From positions 3,855,501 through 3,919,500 of the forward strand of contig NZ_JAJLMN010000001.1 in the NCBI RefSeq assembly GCF_021730615.1: 64,000 nt of DNA, read 5' to 3'. Position 1 is the stretch's first letter; every line of letters begins with the position of its first letter. The notes below the pieces were generated by a model, which made no database searches, had not been told where the DNA came from, and saw nothing but the letters and a program-made list of their open reading frames with translations. Below are positions 17,756 to 27,770 of the stretch, piece by piece. The stretch is from Lichenibacterium dinghuense (GTDB lineage: Bacteria > Pseudomonadota > Alphaproteobacteria > Rhizobiales > Beijerinckiaceae). The position numbers and the translations under genes were made by a program.

Positions 17756-19465
17756 ATGGCCTGCACACTGCCCCGCGCCGCCTACGGCGACATGTTCGGC
17801 CCGACGACCGGCGACCGGCTGCGCCTCGCCGACACGGCCCTCGTCATCGAGGTCGAGCGCGATTTCACGGTCTACGGCGAGGAGGTGAAGTTCGGCGGCG
17901 GCAAGGTCATCCGCGACGGCATGGGGCAGAGCCAGGCGAGCCGCGCGCAGGGCGCCCTCGACACCGTCATCACCAACGCGGTCGTGCTCGACCATTGGGG
18001 CATCGTGAAGGGCGACGTGGGCCTGCGCGACGGGCGCATCGTCGGCGTCGGCAAGGCCGGCAACCCGGAGATCCAGCCCGGCGTGACGCTGGTGATCGGC
18101 CCCGGCACCGAGGTCATCGCCGGCGAGGGCAAGATCCTCACCGCGGGCGGCTTCGACACGCACATCCACTTCATCTGCCCGCAGCAGATCGAGGAAGCGC
18201 TGATGAGCGGCGTGACCTCCATGCTGGGCGGCGGCACGGGCCCGGCCACCGGCACCTTCGCGACCACCTGCACGCCCGGCCCCTGGCACCTCGCCCGCAT
18301 GATCGAGGCCGCCGACGCCTTCCCGATGAACCTCGGCTTCGCCGGCAAGGGCAATGCCGCGACCCCGGCCGCGCTGGTCGAGATGGTCGAGGGCGGCGCC
18401 TGCGCGATGAAGCTCCACGAGGACTGGGGCACGACGCCCGCCGCCATCGACAACTGCCTGTCCGTCGCGGACGACCACGACGTGCAGGTGATGATCCACA
18501 CCGACACGCTGAACGAGTCGGGCTTCGTCGAGGACACGATCGCGGCCTTCAAGGGCCGCACCATCCACGCCTTCCACACGGAGGGCGCGGGCGGCGGCCA
18601 TGCGCCCGACATCATGCGGGTGGCGGGCCTGCCCAACGTGCTGCCCTCGTCGACGAACCCCACCCGGCCCTTCACGGTCAACACGCTCGACGAGCACCTC
18701 GACATGCTGATGGTGTGTCACCACCTCGACGGCGCCATCCACGAGGACCTCGCCTTCGCGGAGTCGCGCATCCGCAAGGAGACGATCGCGGCCGAGGACA
18801 TCCTCCACGACATCGGCGCGCTGTCGATGATGTCGTCGGACAGCCAGGCCATGGGCCGCGTCGGCGAGGTCATCATCCGCACCTGGCAGACGGCCGACAA
18901 GATGAAGCGCCAGCGCGGGGCGCTGGAGGGCGAGAGCGGCGACAACGACAACCTGCGGGCCCGCCGCTACGTCGCCAAATACACGATCAACCCGGCCATC
19001 GCGCACGGCGTCTCGAAGCACATCGGCTCTGTCGAGCCCGGCAAGCTCGCCGACCTCGTGCTGTGGACGCCGGCCTTCTTCGGCGTGAAGCCGGACCTCG
19101 TCATCAAGGGCGGCGCCATCGCGGCCGCGCCGATGGGCGACCCCAACGCCTCGATCCCCACGCCCCAGCCCGTGCACTACCGGCCGATGTTCGGCAGCTT
19201 CGGCCGCGCGGTCGCGGCGACGAGCCTGACCTTCGTGTCGGGGACGTCGCTCGCGAAGGGGCTCGCGGCCTCGCTCCGCGTCTCGAAGCCCCTCGTGGCG
19301 GTCGAGAACACGCGCGGGCTGCAGAAGAGCGCGATGATCCACAACGGCGCCACGCCGGATCTCAAGATCGACCCCGAAACCTACGCCGTGGTGGCGGACG
19401 GCGTGCTGCTCACCTGCCAGCCCGCGGACGTGCTGCCGATGGCGCAGCGGTACTTCATGTTTTGA
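17756..19465 (+). CDS. ureC: Urease alpha subunit (stand-alone)
   Basis: A 569-residue urease catalytic subunit of normal length. All active-site residues are visible: His136/His138 (DTHIHF), carbamylated Lys219 (AMKLHEDWG), His221, His248 (IHTDT), His274 ([11 protein letters not shown]), flap Cys321-His322 (VCHH) and Asp362 (SSDSQ). It would hydrolyse urea to ammonia and carbamate at a dinickel centre. The ATG at 17756 follows AAGGAG. No ureA, ureB, ureD, ureE, ureF or ureG lies in the window on either side, so this copy must rely on subunits and accessory proteins encoded elsewhere or act differently. Confidence 0.96.
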   Translation: MACTLPRAAYGDMFGPTTGDRLRLADTALVIEVERDFTVYGEEVKFGGGKVIRDGMGQSQASRAQGALDTVITNAVVLDHWGIVKGDVGLRDGRIVGVGKAGNPEIQPGVTLVIGPGTEVIAGEGKILTAGGFDTHIHFICPQQIEEALMSGVTSMLGGGTGPATGTFATTCTPGPWHLARMIEAADAFPMNLGFAGKGNAATPAALVEMVEGGACAMKLHEDWGTTPAAIDNCLSVADDHDVQVMIHTDTLNESGFVEDTIAAFKGRTIHAFHTEGAGGGHAPDIMRVAGLPNVLPSSTNPTRPFTVNTLDEHLDMLMVCHHLDGAIHEDLAFAESRIRKETIAAEDILHDIGALSMMSSDSQAMGRVGEVIIRTWQTADKMKRQRGALEGESGDNDNLRARRYVAKYTINPAIAHGVSKHIGSVEPGKLADLVLWTPAFFGVKPDLVIKGGAIAAAPMGDPNASIPTPQPVHYRPMFGSFGRAVAATSLTFVSGTSLAKGLAASLRVSKPLVAVENTRGLQKSAMIHNGATPDLKIDPETYAVVADGVLLTCQPADVLPMAQRYFMF

Positions 19466-19481
19466 CCCCGGCCGGGGCGCG

Positions 19482-20108
19482 ATGACGGCGGGCCTTTCGC
19501 CGCCGCGGCGGGCGGCCCGCCCCCTCGCGGCCGTCGTCGCCCTGTCGGCCTGGTTCGGCCTCGCCGTGCAGTTCGGCGCGACCGCGTCCCGCGTGCCGGT
19601 CCCGGCCGCCGCGTGGATCCTCGCCCGCTACTTCACGATCTGGGTGGGCCTCGCCATCGCGATCGTCTTCACGGGGCTGGCGCTGCGCCGCGGCCCGGCC
19701 TCGCCGGCGCTCATTGGCGGGCTGACGCTGAACGGCCTGCTGGTCGCGGTCGTCTACCACCTGCTGCTCGCCGGCACGCTGGTGCAGACCGGGCCGGAGC
19801 GGCTCGCCGACCTGTTCCTGCACGGCGTCACGCCCGCGCTGGTGCTGGCCTACTGGCTCCTGCGCGTGCCGCGCGGCGCCCTGCGCTACGCCGACGTCGC
19901 GCCCTGGGCCGCGGCGCCGCTGCTCTACCTCGCCGTCGCGCTCGCCCGCGGCGCGGCGGACGGGATCTACCCCTACCCGTTCCTCGACGTCGCGGCCTTC
20001 GGCCGGGCCGCCGTGGCCCGCAACGCCGCCGGCATCGCGGCGGGCTTCCTCGCCTTCGGCGCCGCGCTGGTGTGGTTCGACCGGAGGCTCGGGGGGCGGG
20101 CGGGGTGA
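19482..20108 (+). CDS. Pr6Pr-like multi-pass membrane protein
   Basis: A 208-residue membrane protein with about six hydrophobic segments. ARYFTIWVGLAIAIVF in the second segment and DGIYPYPFLDV near the fifth match the general pattern of the Pr6Pr/FAR-17a-like family of unknown function. It begins 16 bases after ureC and may be co-transcribed with it. No link between this family and urease is established, so any role in urea or ammonia handling would be speculation. Confidence 0.75.
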   Translation: MTAGLSPPRRAARPLAAVVALSAWFGLAVQFGATASRVPVPAAAWILARYFTIWVGLAIAIVFTGLALRRGPASPALIGGLTLNGLLVAVVYHLLLAGTLVQTGPERLADLFLHGVTPALVLAYWLLRVPRGALRYADVAPWAAAPLLYLAVALARGAADGIYPYPFLDVAAFGRAAVARNAAGIAAGFLAFGAALVWFDRRLGGRAG

Positions 20109-20141
20109 GGGCGCGTCAGGCGTCCTCGCGGGACCTCGACC

Positions 20142-20759
20142 TCACCCCCGTCCGGCCCGCGCGCTCACAGCCGCGGGGAACACCGCCCGCCGGGCGCCGC
20201 CGCGGCCCGTCTCGACCCGCACGAGCAGCCGGTCGCCGACGCCGAGGTGGCTGCAGTCCTGCACCCCGCAGCCGATCGCGATCGACGGCGCGCCCGAGGC
20301 CCCGACGAGGTGGATCGTCCTGGAGCCCCGCCGCGACCGGGAGATGCCGACCACGGTGAAGCCTTCCTGCACGGCCGGAGCGTTCAGGCCGTGGAAGGCG
20401 CGCCATTCGGCGGCGAGGCCCGTGGCCATCCACCCGCACCAGGCGCCGGCCGCCACCACGACCACCAGCTTGGCCGCGGCGGCGAACCCTTCCGGGACCG
20501 GGCCGTCCAACTCCGTGCCGTCCCGCCAGAACTCGCGCACCACCGCCGCCACCCACACGCCGGCGAAGACGCCGAGGGCGATCAGCACGGCCTGGACCTG
20601 CGTGTCCACGGGCGTGAGCAGCACGGTGCGGCTCCCCTGCACCGACAAGAGGAGCGCCAGGAACACGAAGGCACTCCCGACCACGATGGCGGTCGAGACG
20701 ATCGGCGAGAACAGAGACTCGGCCTCCTCGGGCCGCTCACGCTCCTCCAAGGCGATCAT
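20142..20759 (-). CDS. Hypothetical membrane protein with three TM segments
   Basis: A 205-residue protein with hydrophobic spans near residues 20-40, 56-75 and 92-112, then a soluble C-terminal part of about 90 residues containing GCGVQDC, a possible Cys pair. The ATG at 20759 is preceded by GGAGGTG. The much longer open frame upstream is antisense shadow of the AraC gene. No known family is recognised. The C-terminal stretch (DRLLVRVETGRGG) looks beta-rich. Confidence 0.7.
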   Translation of the reverse strand: MIALEERERPEEAESLFSPIVSTAIVVGSAFVFLALLLSVQGSRTVLLTPVDTQVQAVLIALGVFAGVWVAAVVREFWRDGTELDGPVPEGFAAAAKLVVVVAAGAWCGWMATGLAAEWRAFHGLNAPAVQEGFTVVGISRSRRGSRTIHLVGASGAPSIAIGCGVQDCSHLGVGDRLLVRVETGRGGARRAVFPAAVSARAGRG

Positions 20760-20875
20760 GGGGCCGCACCTCCGTCGCGTGAAGCGGTGGCCAACGTGAC
20801 GATCGATCGTTGAAGAACGCTTATGAGTCGGGCCGCGGTCGGGAGCCGCGCAGGGGCGGATCGAGCCCCATCCCG

Positions 20876-21736
20876 TCAGACCATCGCCCGATAGGCGCCC
20901 GGCGTCACCCCCGCGGCGGCCTTGAAGGCGCGGGTGAGGTGGCTCTGGCTGCTGAAGCCGCAGGCGGCGGCGATCTCCGCGATGGGGCCGCGGCCGCGCA
21001 GCAGGCGCTTCGCGCGCGCGACGCGGCGATGCGTGATCCAGGCCTGCGGCGACACGCCCCGGCTCGCCGCGAAGGCGCGCTGGAAATGCGCCTCGCTGAG
21101 CCCGGCGAGCGCGGCGAGGTCGCGCAGCCGGAGGGGGGCGTCGAGGTGCGCCTCGGCGTGGTCGACGACGCGGCGGAGCAGGTGCGGCGCGAGCCCGCCC
21201 CTGAGCGCGGCCGCGCGGGAGCCGCCGCAGCGCGGGTCGACGAGGATGCGGGCGACGGCCTCCACGGTCGCCGCCTCGGCGGCCAGCGCCTCGCCCCGCA
21301 GCGTGGCCTCGGCCAGGGCCCGCAGCGCGGGGGCGACGCCGGGCGCTTCCGCGAAGGTGAGCTCCGGCACCTCCAGCAGCCGCGCGTCGCGGTCGAAGGT
21401 TTCGGCGAAGGCGCGGCGGAGCTCGGCGGGCGGCAGGTACAGGTGCACGAAGGCGAAGGGGGCCGTGATCTCCCATTCGGAGCGGGCGCCCTGCGGCAGC
21501 ACGCAGAGCGCGCCGGGCCAGCCGCTCTTCGGCCGGCCGTCGACGCGCCGCGACCCGGCGCCGTTCTCGAGGTAGAGGCTGACGGTGTGGCCGTCCGGCC
21601 TGTCGTAGGTCAAGGGGTCGCTGTCGTTGCGCCAGACGGCGGCGGAGCGGCCCGAGCCGACGTCCAGCGTCGCGACCGCGCGGGCGCGCGGCGAGGCCGA
21701 CAGGGTGTCGAAGATCGAGGTGGGGCCGGGTGCCAT
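20876..21736 (-). CDS. AraC family transcriptional regulator
   Basis: A 286-residue regulator. The N-terminal cupin-like effector domain (about 1-170) contains the usual HTVSLYLENG and LPQGARSEWEI region. The C-terminal double helix-turn-helix (about 185-286) includes LRDLAALAGLSEAHFQRAFAAS and IAAACGFSSQSHLTRAFKAAAGVTPGAYR. The ATG at 21736 (MAPGPTSIFDTL) is chosen by family length. It is divergent from an EamA transporter gene 152 bases away and probably controls it. Confidence 0.92.
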   Translation of the reverse strand: MAPGPTSIFDTLSASPRARAVATLDVGSGRSAAVWRNDSDPLTYDRPDGHTVSLYLENGAGSRRVDGRPKSGWPGALCVLPQGARSEWEITAPFAFVHLYLPPAELRRAFAETFDRDARLLEVPELTFAEAPGVAPALRALAEATLRGEALAAEAATVEAVARILVDPRCGGSRAAALRGGLAPHLLRRVVDHAEAHLDAPLRLRDLAALAGLSEAHFQRAFAASRGVSPQAWITHRRVARAKRLLRGRGPIAEIAAACGFSSQSHLTRAFKAAAGVTPGAYRAMV

Positions 21737-21888
21737 GGCGCGGGGACCGGAGCGGTGAGGACGGGGCCCGGTGTAGCGGGCCGCCGCCGCGGTGCACAGC
21801 CGGGGCCGCCATTCCACCGCAGGATCCTGCAATCGCCGCCGCGGCCGGCCCGCTAAGGACGGGGCGCCATCCCCGCCGGAGCGATCCC

Positions 21889-22803
21889 ATGAATGCCGTG
21901 CTCTTCGCCGCGACCGTCCTGATCTGGGGCACCACCTGGATCGCCATCGCGTTCGAGGTCGGCCCCGTGCCGGTGCTGGTGTCGGTGTTCTACCGCTTCG
22001 CCGCCGCGGCCGCGATCCTGCTCGTCGCCCTCGCCGCGACGGGCCGGCTGCGGGTGCCGCCGCGGCGCGACCAGCCCTTCGTGCTGGCGCAGGCGCTCTG
22101 CCTGTTCTGCTGCAACTTCATCTGCTTCTACGCCGCGGCGGGCCGGCTCCCCTCCGGGCTGATCTCCGTGGTGTTCTCGCTGTCGACGATCTTCAACGCG
22201 GTCGGCGCGCGGGTGTTCTTCGGCGCGCCGATCACGGGGCGCACGGTCGGGGCCGCGGCGCTCGGGGTGGCGGGGCTGGCGCTGCTGTTCGGCCGCGACG
22301 CCGCGGCGGGCCTGTCCGGCGACGCGCCGACGGGGCTCGGCCTGGCCCTGCTCGGCACGCTGTTCTTCTCGCTCGGCAACATGCTGTCGCGCCGCAACAG
22401 CGCGGCCGGCGTGACGCCCGTCACCGCCACGGCCTGGGGCATGCTCTACGGCGCGCTCGCGCTGCTCGGGCTGGTCGCGCTCACCCGCACGCCCGTCGTC
22501 GCCCCGCCCGACGCGCGCTACGTCGCGGCGCTGCTCTACCTCGCGGCCGTGGGCTCCGTCGTCGGCTTCACGGCCTACCTGTCGCTGGTGGCCCGCATCG
22601 GCTCGACCAAGGCCGCCTACGCGACGGTGCTGTTCCCCGTCGTCGCCCTGGCGCTGTCCACCGTGTTCGAGGGCTACCGCTGGCATTGGACGGGCTTCGT
22701 CGGCCTCGCCCTGACGCTCGCGGGCAACGTGGTGGTGTTCACCGGCGCGGCGCCGCGCGCGCCCTCCCCGGCGGCGCCCGCCCTGGTGCCGCGCCCGCGC
22801 TGA
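21889..22803 (+). CDS. EamA/DMT family transporter
   Basis: A 304-residue inner-membrane protein with ten predicted TM segments in two EamA repeats. The first repeat opens with TVLIWGTTWIAIAFEVGPVP, typical of the family; the second contains GLGLALLGTLFFSLGNMLSRRN. Members export amino acids or other metabolites. GGAG precedes the ATG at 21889. The divergent AraC gene is the likely regulator; substrate unknown. Confidence 0.92.
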   Translation: MNAVLFAATVLIWGTTWIAIAFEVGPVPVLVSVFYRFAAAAAILLVALAATGRLRVPPRRDQPFVLAQALCLFCCNFICFYAAAGRLPSGLISVVFSLSTIFNAVGARVFFGAPITGRTVGAAALGVAGLALLFGRDAAAGLSGDAPTGLGLALLGTLFFSLGNMLSRRNSAAGVTPVTATAWGMLYGALALLGLVALTRTPVVAPPDARYVAALLYLAAVGSVVGFTAYLSLVARIGSTKAAYATVLFPVVALALSTVFEGYRWHWTGFVGLALTLAGNVVVFTGAAPRAPSPAAPALVPRPR

Positions 22804-22862
22804 CCTCGTCCGACACGGGACCGTAGCAGTCTGAGGACTTCATTAGTCTGTGACGGAGGTCG

Positions 22863-24434
22863 GTGCTAAACCGTCGGTCGATCGCGCTTCGGAGCCTCCC
22901 CGCCGTGACACCCGCCCTCAGCCGCTTGACGCTCTGTCTCCTCGCCGCCCTGGCGGTCCCGCCCGCCCGGGCCCAGCAGGCGCCCGACGACCGCGCCGCG
23001 CGCCGGCCCCGCGCCGAGCGCGACGCCGCCCCGCCCGACCGGCCGCGCCCGGTGCCGCCCGACGCCGTCAGCCACCAGACGATCGAGCTGCCGGGCCGCA
23101 GCCTGCACTTCACCGCCACGGCCGGCTTCACCCGCATCGTCGCGGACGACGGCGCGCCCGAGGCCGACATCGGCATGACGGCCTACACGCTCGACGGCGC
23201 CGATCCGGCCACGCGCCCCGTCACCTTCGTGCTCAACGGCGGCCCCGGCAACGCTTCCGCCTGGCTGCAGATGGGCGATCTCGGCCCCTGGCGCATCGCC
23301 ATGACGCCGGGCGCCTCCTCGCCCGCGGTGCCGCAGCCCAACGCCGACACCTGGCTCGACTTCACCGACCTCGTCTTCGTCGATCCCGCCGGCACGGGCT
23401 ACAGCGCGCTCGTGCCGCCCGGGGGCGACGACGTGAAGAAGCGCCTGTGGTCGGTGGGCGGCGACATCGACGCCCTGTCCCAGGCGATCCGCCGCTGGCT
23501 CGACCGCTCGGGGCGCATCACCGCGACGAAATACCTGCTCGGCGAAAGCTACGGCGGCTTCCGCGCGCCCCTGCTGGCCCGGCGGCTGGCGGACCACGAC
23601 GGGGTCGGGCTGCGCGGCCTCGTCATGCTGTCGCCCGTGCTCGACTTCGGCAACCATTCGGCGGCGCTCGACGTCCTCGGCTTCGCGACGCGGCTGCCCT
23701 CGATGGCGGCGGTGGTGCGCTCGGAGAAGGGCGAGCCCTTCGCGCGCGCCGACCTCGCCGACGTCGAAGGCTACGCCACGGGCGCCTTCCTGGCGGACGT
23801 GCTCCGCGGCGTCGCCGATCCGGCCGCCGTGGACCGCGTGGTGGACCGCGTCGGCGCCATCACCGGGCTCGACCCCGCGCTGGTGCGCCGCCACCGCGGG
23901 CTCATCGGCGGGTTCATCTTCGAGCGCGAGCACGACCGCGCCGCGGGGCGGATCGACAGCGCCTACGACGCCACGGTGTCGCTGCCGGACGCCTTCCCGG
24001 AGAACCCGGACCGCGGGCAGCCCGACCCCATGCTGGGCGCCCTCGGGGCGCCCGTCACCGAGGCGGTGCTGTGGGTCTACGACCGGCTGCACTGGCACCC
24101 CGAGGGGCAGACCTACCGGCTGTTCGCGCCCGAGGCGGCCCGGAGCTGGGACTTCGGCCGCGGCCGCGGCGAGCCCGAGTCGCTCGACGCGCTGCGCCTC
24201 GCGCTGGCGGGCGACCCGGCCCTGCACGTCCTGGTCGCCCACGGCCTGTTCGACCTCGTCACCCCCTTCGAGGGCACGCAGGTGCTGCTGAACCAGATCC
24301 CGCCGACCGCCGGCGGCGACCGGGTGAAGCTCGTCACCTACCCGGGCGGCCACATGTTCTACAGCCGCGACGCGTCGCGGGCCGCGTTCCGCGCCGAGGC
24401 CGAGAAGCTGATCGGCGGGGCGGGGCAGCCCTGA
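22863..24434 (+). CDS. Serine carboxypeptidase (peptidase S10 family), secreted
   Basis: A 523-residue protein with an N-terminal signal peptide ending near PARAQQ. S10 features are present: NGGPGNASAWLQMGDLGPW, the nucleophile motif GESYGG, the Asp in LFDLVTPFEG and the His in YPGGHMFYSR. It would cleave C-terminal residues from peptides in the periplasm or outside. The GTG at 22863 has GGAGG only three bases away; the GTG at 22905 gives a more compact signal peptide and is an alternative start. Bacterial S10 proteins are less common than fungal or plant ones but well known. Confidence 0.9.
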   Translation: MLNRRSIALRSLPAVTPALSRLTLCLLAALAVPPARAQQAPDDRAARRPRAERDAAPPDRPRPVPPDAVSHQTIELPGRSLHFTATAGFTRIVADDGAPEADIGMTAYTLDGADPATRPVTFVLNGGPGNASAWLQMGDLGPWRIAMTPGASSPAVPQPNADTWLDFTDLVFVDPAGTGYSALVPPGGDDVKKRLWSVGGDIDALSQAIRRWLDRSGRITATKYLLGESYGGFRAPLLARRLADHDGVGLRGLVMLSPVLDFGNHSAALDVLGFATRLPSMAAVVRSEKGEPFARADLADVEGYATGAFLADVLRGVADPAAVDRVVDRVGAITGLDPALVRRHRGLIGGFIFEREHDRAAGRIDSAYDATVSLPDAFPENPDRGQPDPMLGALGAPVTEAVLWVYDRLHWHPEGQTYRLFAPEAARSWDFGRGRGEPESLDALRLALAGDPALHVLVAHGLFDLVTPFEGTQVLLNQIPPTAGGDRVKLVTYPGGHMFYSRDASRAAFRAEAEKLIGGAGQP

Positions 24435-24462
24435 AGGACGCCCGCTCGGGCCGCGCCGCGGC

Positions 24463-25929
24463 TCAGCTCCGCGGCGTGCCGCCCTCGCTCGGCCGGTCGG
24501 TGCGCTGCTCGGCGCCGTCCTGGCTCCAGCGGGTGTGGAAGTGGCCCTCCTCGTCGAGCCGCCGGTAGGTGTGGGCGCCGAAGAAGTCGCGCAGGCCCTG
24601 CAAGAGGTTGGCGGGGCCGCGCGCGCGGCGCAGCCCGTCGTAGTAGGAGAGCGAGGACGAAAAGGCGGGTATCGCCACCCCGTGCTCCACCGCCAGCCCC
24701 ACGACCTTGCGCCAGGCCGGCTCGGCCTTCAGCACCGCGTCGCGGAAATAGTCCTCCAGCACGAGGTTGGGGATCTCCTGCTTCGCCGCATAGGCGTCGC
24801 GAATGCGGTTCAGGAAGGCCGCGCGGATGATGCAGCCGCCGCGCCAGATGGTGGCGACCTCGCCGAGCTTCAGGCCCCATCCATAGTCCTTCGAGGCCGC
24901 CGTCATCTGCTCGAAGCCCTGCGCGTAGGCGACGATCTTGGACGCGTAGAGGGCGTCGCGCACCGCGTCGATGTCGGCCTGCGACGCCGTCCTGCCCGCC
25001 GGGGCCTCGAAGGGCAGGAGCTTCTCGGCCTCGCCGCGCAGCGCCCGCCGGCCCGACAGGGCGCGGGCGAAGACCGCTTCCGTGATGCCGGTCAGCGGCA
25101 CGCCGAGGTCGAGCGCGTTGGCGGCGGTCCAGCGGCCGGTGCCCTTCTGCTCGGCCTCGTCCACGATGACGTCGACGAGCGGCTTTCCGGTCTTGGCGTC
25201 GGTCTTCTTCAGCACCTCGGTGGTGATGTCGATGAGGTAGCTGTCGAGCGGGCTCGTCTTCCAGCCCTCGAAGATCGTCGCGATCAGCGGGGCGTCCATG
25301 CCGTAGACCGTCTTGAACAGGTCGTAGGCCTCGGTGATGAGCTGCATGTCGGCATATTCGATGCCGTTGTGCACCATCTTGACGTAGTGGCCGGCGCCGG
25401 CCGGGCCGATGTAGGTGGCGCAGGGCTCGCCGTCGACCTGGGCGGCCATCCTCGTGACCATGGGGGCGATGCGCTCGTAGGCGTCGCGCTCGCCGCCCGG
25501 CATCATGGACGGGCCGAGCAGCGCGCCCTCCTCGCCGCCCGAAACCCCCATCCCGACGAAGCGGAGGCCCTTCTGCTTCAGGGCGGCCTCGCGCCGGTTG
25601 GAGTCGGAGAACAGCGAGTTGCCGCCGTCGATGACGATGTCGCCCCCGTCCAGCAGCGGCAGCAGCTCCTCGATCACGGCGTCCACCGGCTTGCCGGCCT
25701 TGACCATGATGACGATCGCTCGGGGCTTGGCCAGCGAGGCGACGAAGTCCTCGAGGCCGTGGGACGGCACGAAGCGCCCCTCGGAGCCGTGCTCGGCCAT
25801 CACGGCGTCGGTGCGCGAGCCCGTGCGGTTGTAGAGCGCCACCCCGAACCCCTTGTGGGCGGCGTTGCGGGCCAGGTTGGCGCCCATCACGGCGAGGCCG
25901 ATGACGCCGATGTCGCAGAGGTCTGTCAC
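24463..25929 (-). CDS. gnd: 6-phosphogluconate dehydrogenase, decarboxylating
   Basis: A 488-residue enzyme of the long form. The NADP site GLAVMGANLARN lies near the N-terminus, MVKAGKPVD and GMGVSGGEEGA follow, and the catalytic Lys and Glu are in GHYVKMVHNGIEYADMQ. It oxidises 6-phosphogluconate to ribulose 5-phosphate and CO2. The start is a GTG at 25929 with GGGGAG upstream. The frame continues further back into another gene's antisense, so the GTG is chosen on family length. Together with the KDPG aldolase elsewhere in the window it indicates pentose phosphate and Entner-Doudoroff-type routes. Confidence 0.96.
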   Translation of the reverse strand: MTDLCDIGVIGLAVMGANLARNAAHKGFGVALYNRTGSRTDAVMAEHGSEGRFVPSHGLEDFVASLAKPRAIVIMVKAGKPVDAVIEELLPLLDGGDIVIDGGNSLFSDSNRREAALKQKGLRFVGMGVSGGEEGALLGPSMMPGGERDAYERIAPMVTRMAAQVDGEPCATYIGPAGAGHYVKMVHNGIEYADMQLITEAYDLFKTVYGMDAPLIATIFEGWKTSPLDSYLIDITTEVLKKTDAKTGKPLVDVIVDEAEQKGTGRWTAANALDLGVPLTGITEAVFARALSGRRALRGEAEKLLPFEAPAGRTASQADIDAVRDALYASKIVAYAQGFEQMTAASKDYGWGLKLGEVATIWRGGCIIRAAFLNRIRDAYAAKQEIPNLVLEDYFRDAVLKAEPAWRKVVGLAVEHGVAIPAFSSSLSYYDGLRRARGPANLLQGLRDFFGAHTYRRLDEEGHFHTRWSQDGAEQRTDRPSEGGTPRS

Positions 25930-26077
25930 GTTTGTTCTCCCCAGACGCAGACCCGGCTCGGCGCGCGCGTCCACCGGGGAGCGATCATCCTTGCAAGGCG
26001 CACGCCGTGCAAGCGCAGGCCGCGCCGGTGATCGCGGGTGGAGCCGGCGCAGGACGGCTGCCACGCGGCGGCGCGCC

Positions 26078-26428
26078 TCAGGCCGTCGTGATCGAGCCGT
26101 GGTGAAACAGATGCCAGATCCGGTCGACGAGGCGCTCGCGCGCCGCCGCGGCGCGCCGCCGGTCGGTCGGCCCCGAGGTGAATTCGGACAGGCACTCGTC
26201 GACCATCTCGGCCACGGTTCGTCGCAGCGGCATGGTGGCGTAGAGCATGCGCGCGAGCTCGATGATCCGCCTCGCCTCGCCGGCCTGGGCGGGCACCTCG
26301 CGCGCAATGGCGTGGGCGTGCACCACGATGGACGCTGCCGCGAGCGCGATTCGCTCCGACTCACCGTTGACTTTCAGGGCTCTGAGGCACATCAGATCGA
26401 AATTAATCGACTGATCGTCCGTGTCCAT
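26078..26428 (-). CDS. Hypothetical helical protein
   Basis: A 116-residue, mainly helical cytoplasmic protein (residues about 10-60 form a regular Ala-rich helix; RRTVAEMVDECLSEF follows). It lies between gnd and an IS630 element and is transcribed toward gnd. No family is recognised. Composition is in line with chromosomal neighbours, so it is probably not part of the mobile DNA next to it. Confidence 0.6.
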   Translation of the reverse strand: MDTDDQSINFDLMCLRALKVNGESERIALAAASIVVHAHAIAREVPAQAGEARRIIELARMLYATMPLRRTVAEMVDECLSEFTSGPTDRRRAAAARERLVDRIWHLFHHGSITTA

Positions 26429-26634
26429 CGATCGGCTCCGAGGTTACGATTTCGGTTCGGACCCTCCAGAGCAACTTCCATGCGCAGCATCGGGACGAAC
26501 CGTTGTTCCGTTTCGGGAATGGGGTGGGCCCGCCCTGCCTGTGGCTTGATCGTTTCTGACAGGCAAAGAACGTTGACGACCGCACGCGCAGCATGCGCCG
26601 ATGGCGCGATTGATCGCTGATTCTGTCAGGGCTA

Positions 26635-27770
26635 TAGCCCGATTCCGTGAGGATGCGGGGTTGACGACGGGGTCGCTTTCGATTCGGTTTTGTGTCGATG
26701 ATCAAGCGCCATTTCCTGAGCAAGGACGATCGTGCGCGGCTGACGGGCATCGCGCGGGATGGGCTTGAGGAGCATCGGGTCGCCCGGCGCGCCAACGCGA
26801 TCCTTTTGTTGGACAAGGGCTGGAGTTGCGAGCAGGTTTCGGAGGCTCTCCTCCTGGACGACGACACGATCCGGAGCTGGTTCAAGGTTTATCGCGAGGG
26901 CGGCGTACCGGCTCTGGCGCGCTTCGACTTGGCGGGCGGGCACCGCGCCTTGACGGTGGAGCAGCTCACGGCCCTGAAAGCCTGGGCCACGGAGGCGCTT
27001 CCGGCGTCGACACGCGCGATCGGTCATCACATCCGGACGACGTATGGCATGTCGTACACGCGATCCGGTTTGATCAAGCTGATGGCGGCGCTGGATTTTG
27101 TCTGGCGCAAGCCTGACCTTGTGCCCTCGCATCTCGACCTTGCGGCGCAGGAAGCGTTCATCGAGCAGCATGAGCGGCTCCGCAACGGCCTTGGGGCCGA
27201 CGAAGCGATCGTCTACGGCGATGCCGTTCACCCGACCCATCAGACGCGACCGGCGGGCGTGTGGATGCCGCGTGGCGCCGACGTCGCGGTTCCTGCGGCG
27301 TCGGGCCGTGATCGCATGAACATCCATGGTGTGATCGACCTGGAGACCGGCGCGACGCGGATGAAGGAAGTGCTTTCGGTCGATGCGCAAAGCACGATCG
27401 AGCTTCTGACCTCCATCGAGAACGCCTACACGACGATGCGTCGGATCCATGTCTATCTGGACAACGCCCGCTATCATCATGCCCGTGCTGTTCAGGATTG
27501 GATGAGGCAACCGGGACGGCGCATCGTGCTTCACTTCATCCCGAGTTACTGCCCTCACCTCAACCCGATCGAGCGGCTCTGGGGCGTGATGCACCAGAAC
27601 ATCACCCACAACCGGTACTATGCCACATTCAAGGACTTCGCGGAGGCGATCCTGACATTCCTCAAGGAAACGGTCCCGAAGCACTTCAGTCGCTTCTCAT
27701 CCCGAATCACCGATAACTTCCGCATCCGAGACCCAAAGGATTCTCGGGTCGTCGCGTCGTAGATGTATAG
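26635..27770 (+). mobile_element. IS630-type insertion sequence (approximate ends)
   Basis: The element carries one full-length transposase gene. Left (CCCGATTCC...GGATGCGG from about 26638) and right (reverse complement CCCGAGAATCC...GGATGCGG near 27,725-27,755) sequences share an imperfect inverted similarity, and TA dinucleotides suited to IS630 targets flank both sides. The ends could not be fixed to the base. This element differs clearly from the two frameshift-type IS630 copies elsewhere in the window. Confidence 0.6.
26698..27762 (+). CDS. IS630 family transposase (single frame)
   Basis: A transposase of about 354 residues. An N-terminal helix-turn-helix part (CEQVSEALLLDDDTIRSWFKVYREGG) is followed by a DDE domain: the first Asp in AIVYGDAVHP, the second in VYLDNARYHH, and the Glu in HLNPIERLWG. 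It is intact, so the element may still move. Start could be the GTG at 26692 or the ATG at 26698. The downstream antitoxin-like gene begins directly at its stop codon. Confidence 0.93.
   Translation: MIKRHFLSKDDRARLTGIARDGLEEHRVARRANAILLLDKGWSCEQVSEALLLDDDTIRSWFKVYREGGVPALARFDLAGGHRALTVEQLTALKAWATEALPASTRAIGHHIRTTYGMSYTRSGLIKLMAALDFVWRKPDLVPSHLDLAAQEAFIEQHERLRNGLGADEAIVYGDAVHPTHQTRPAGVWMPRGADVAVPAASGRDRMNIHGVIDLETGATRMKEVLSVDAQSTIELLTSIENAYTTMRRIHVYLDNARYHHARAVQDWMRQPGRRIVLHFIPSYCPHLNPIERLWGVMHQNITHNRYYATFKDFAEAILTFLKETVPKHFSRFSSRITDNFRIRDPKDSRVVAS

Noticed and set aside
26635-27770. Exact terminal inverted repeats for the single-frame IS630-type element
   Set aside because: Only imperfect similarity between the ends was found, so the boundaries are given as approximate.
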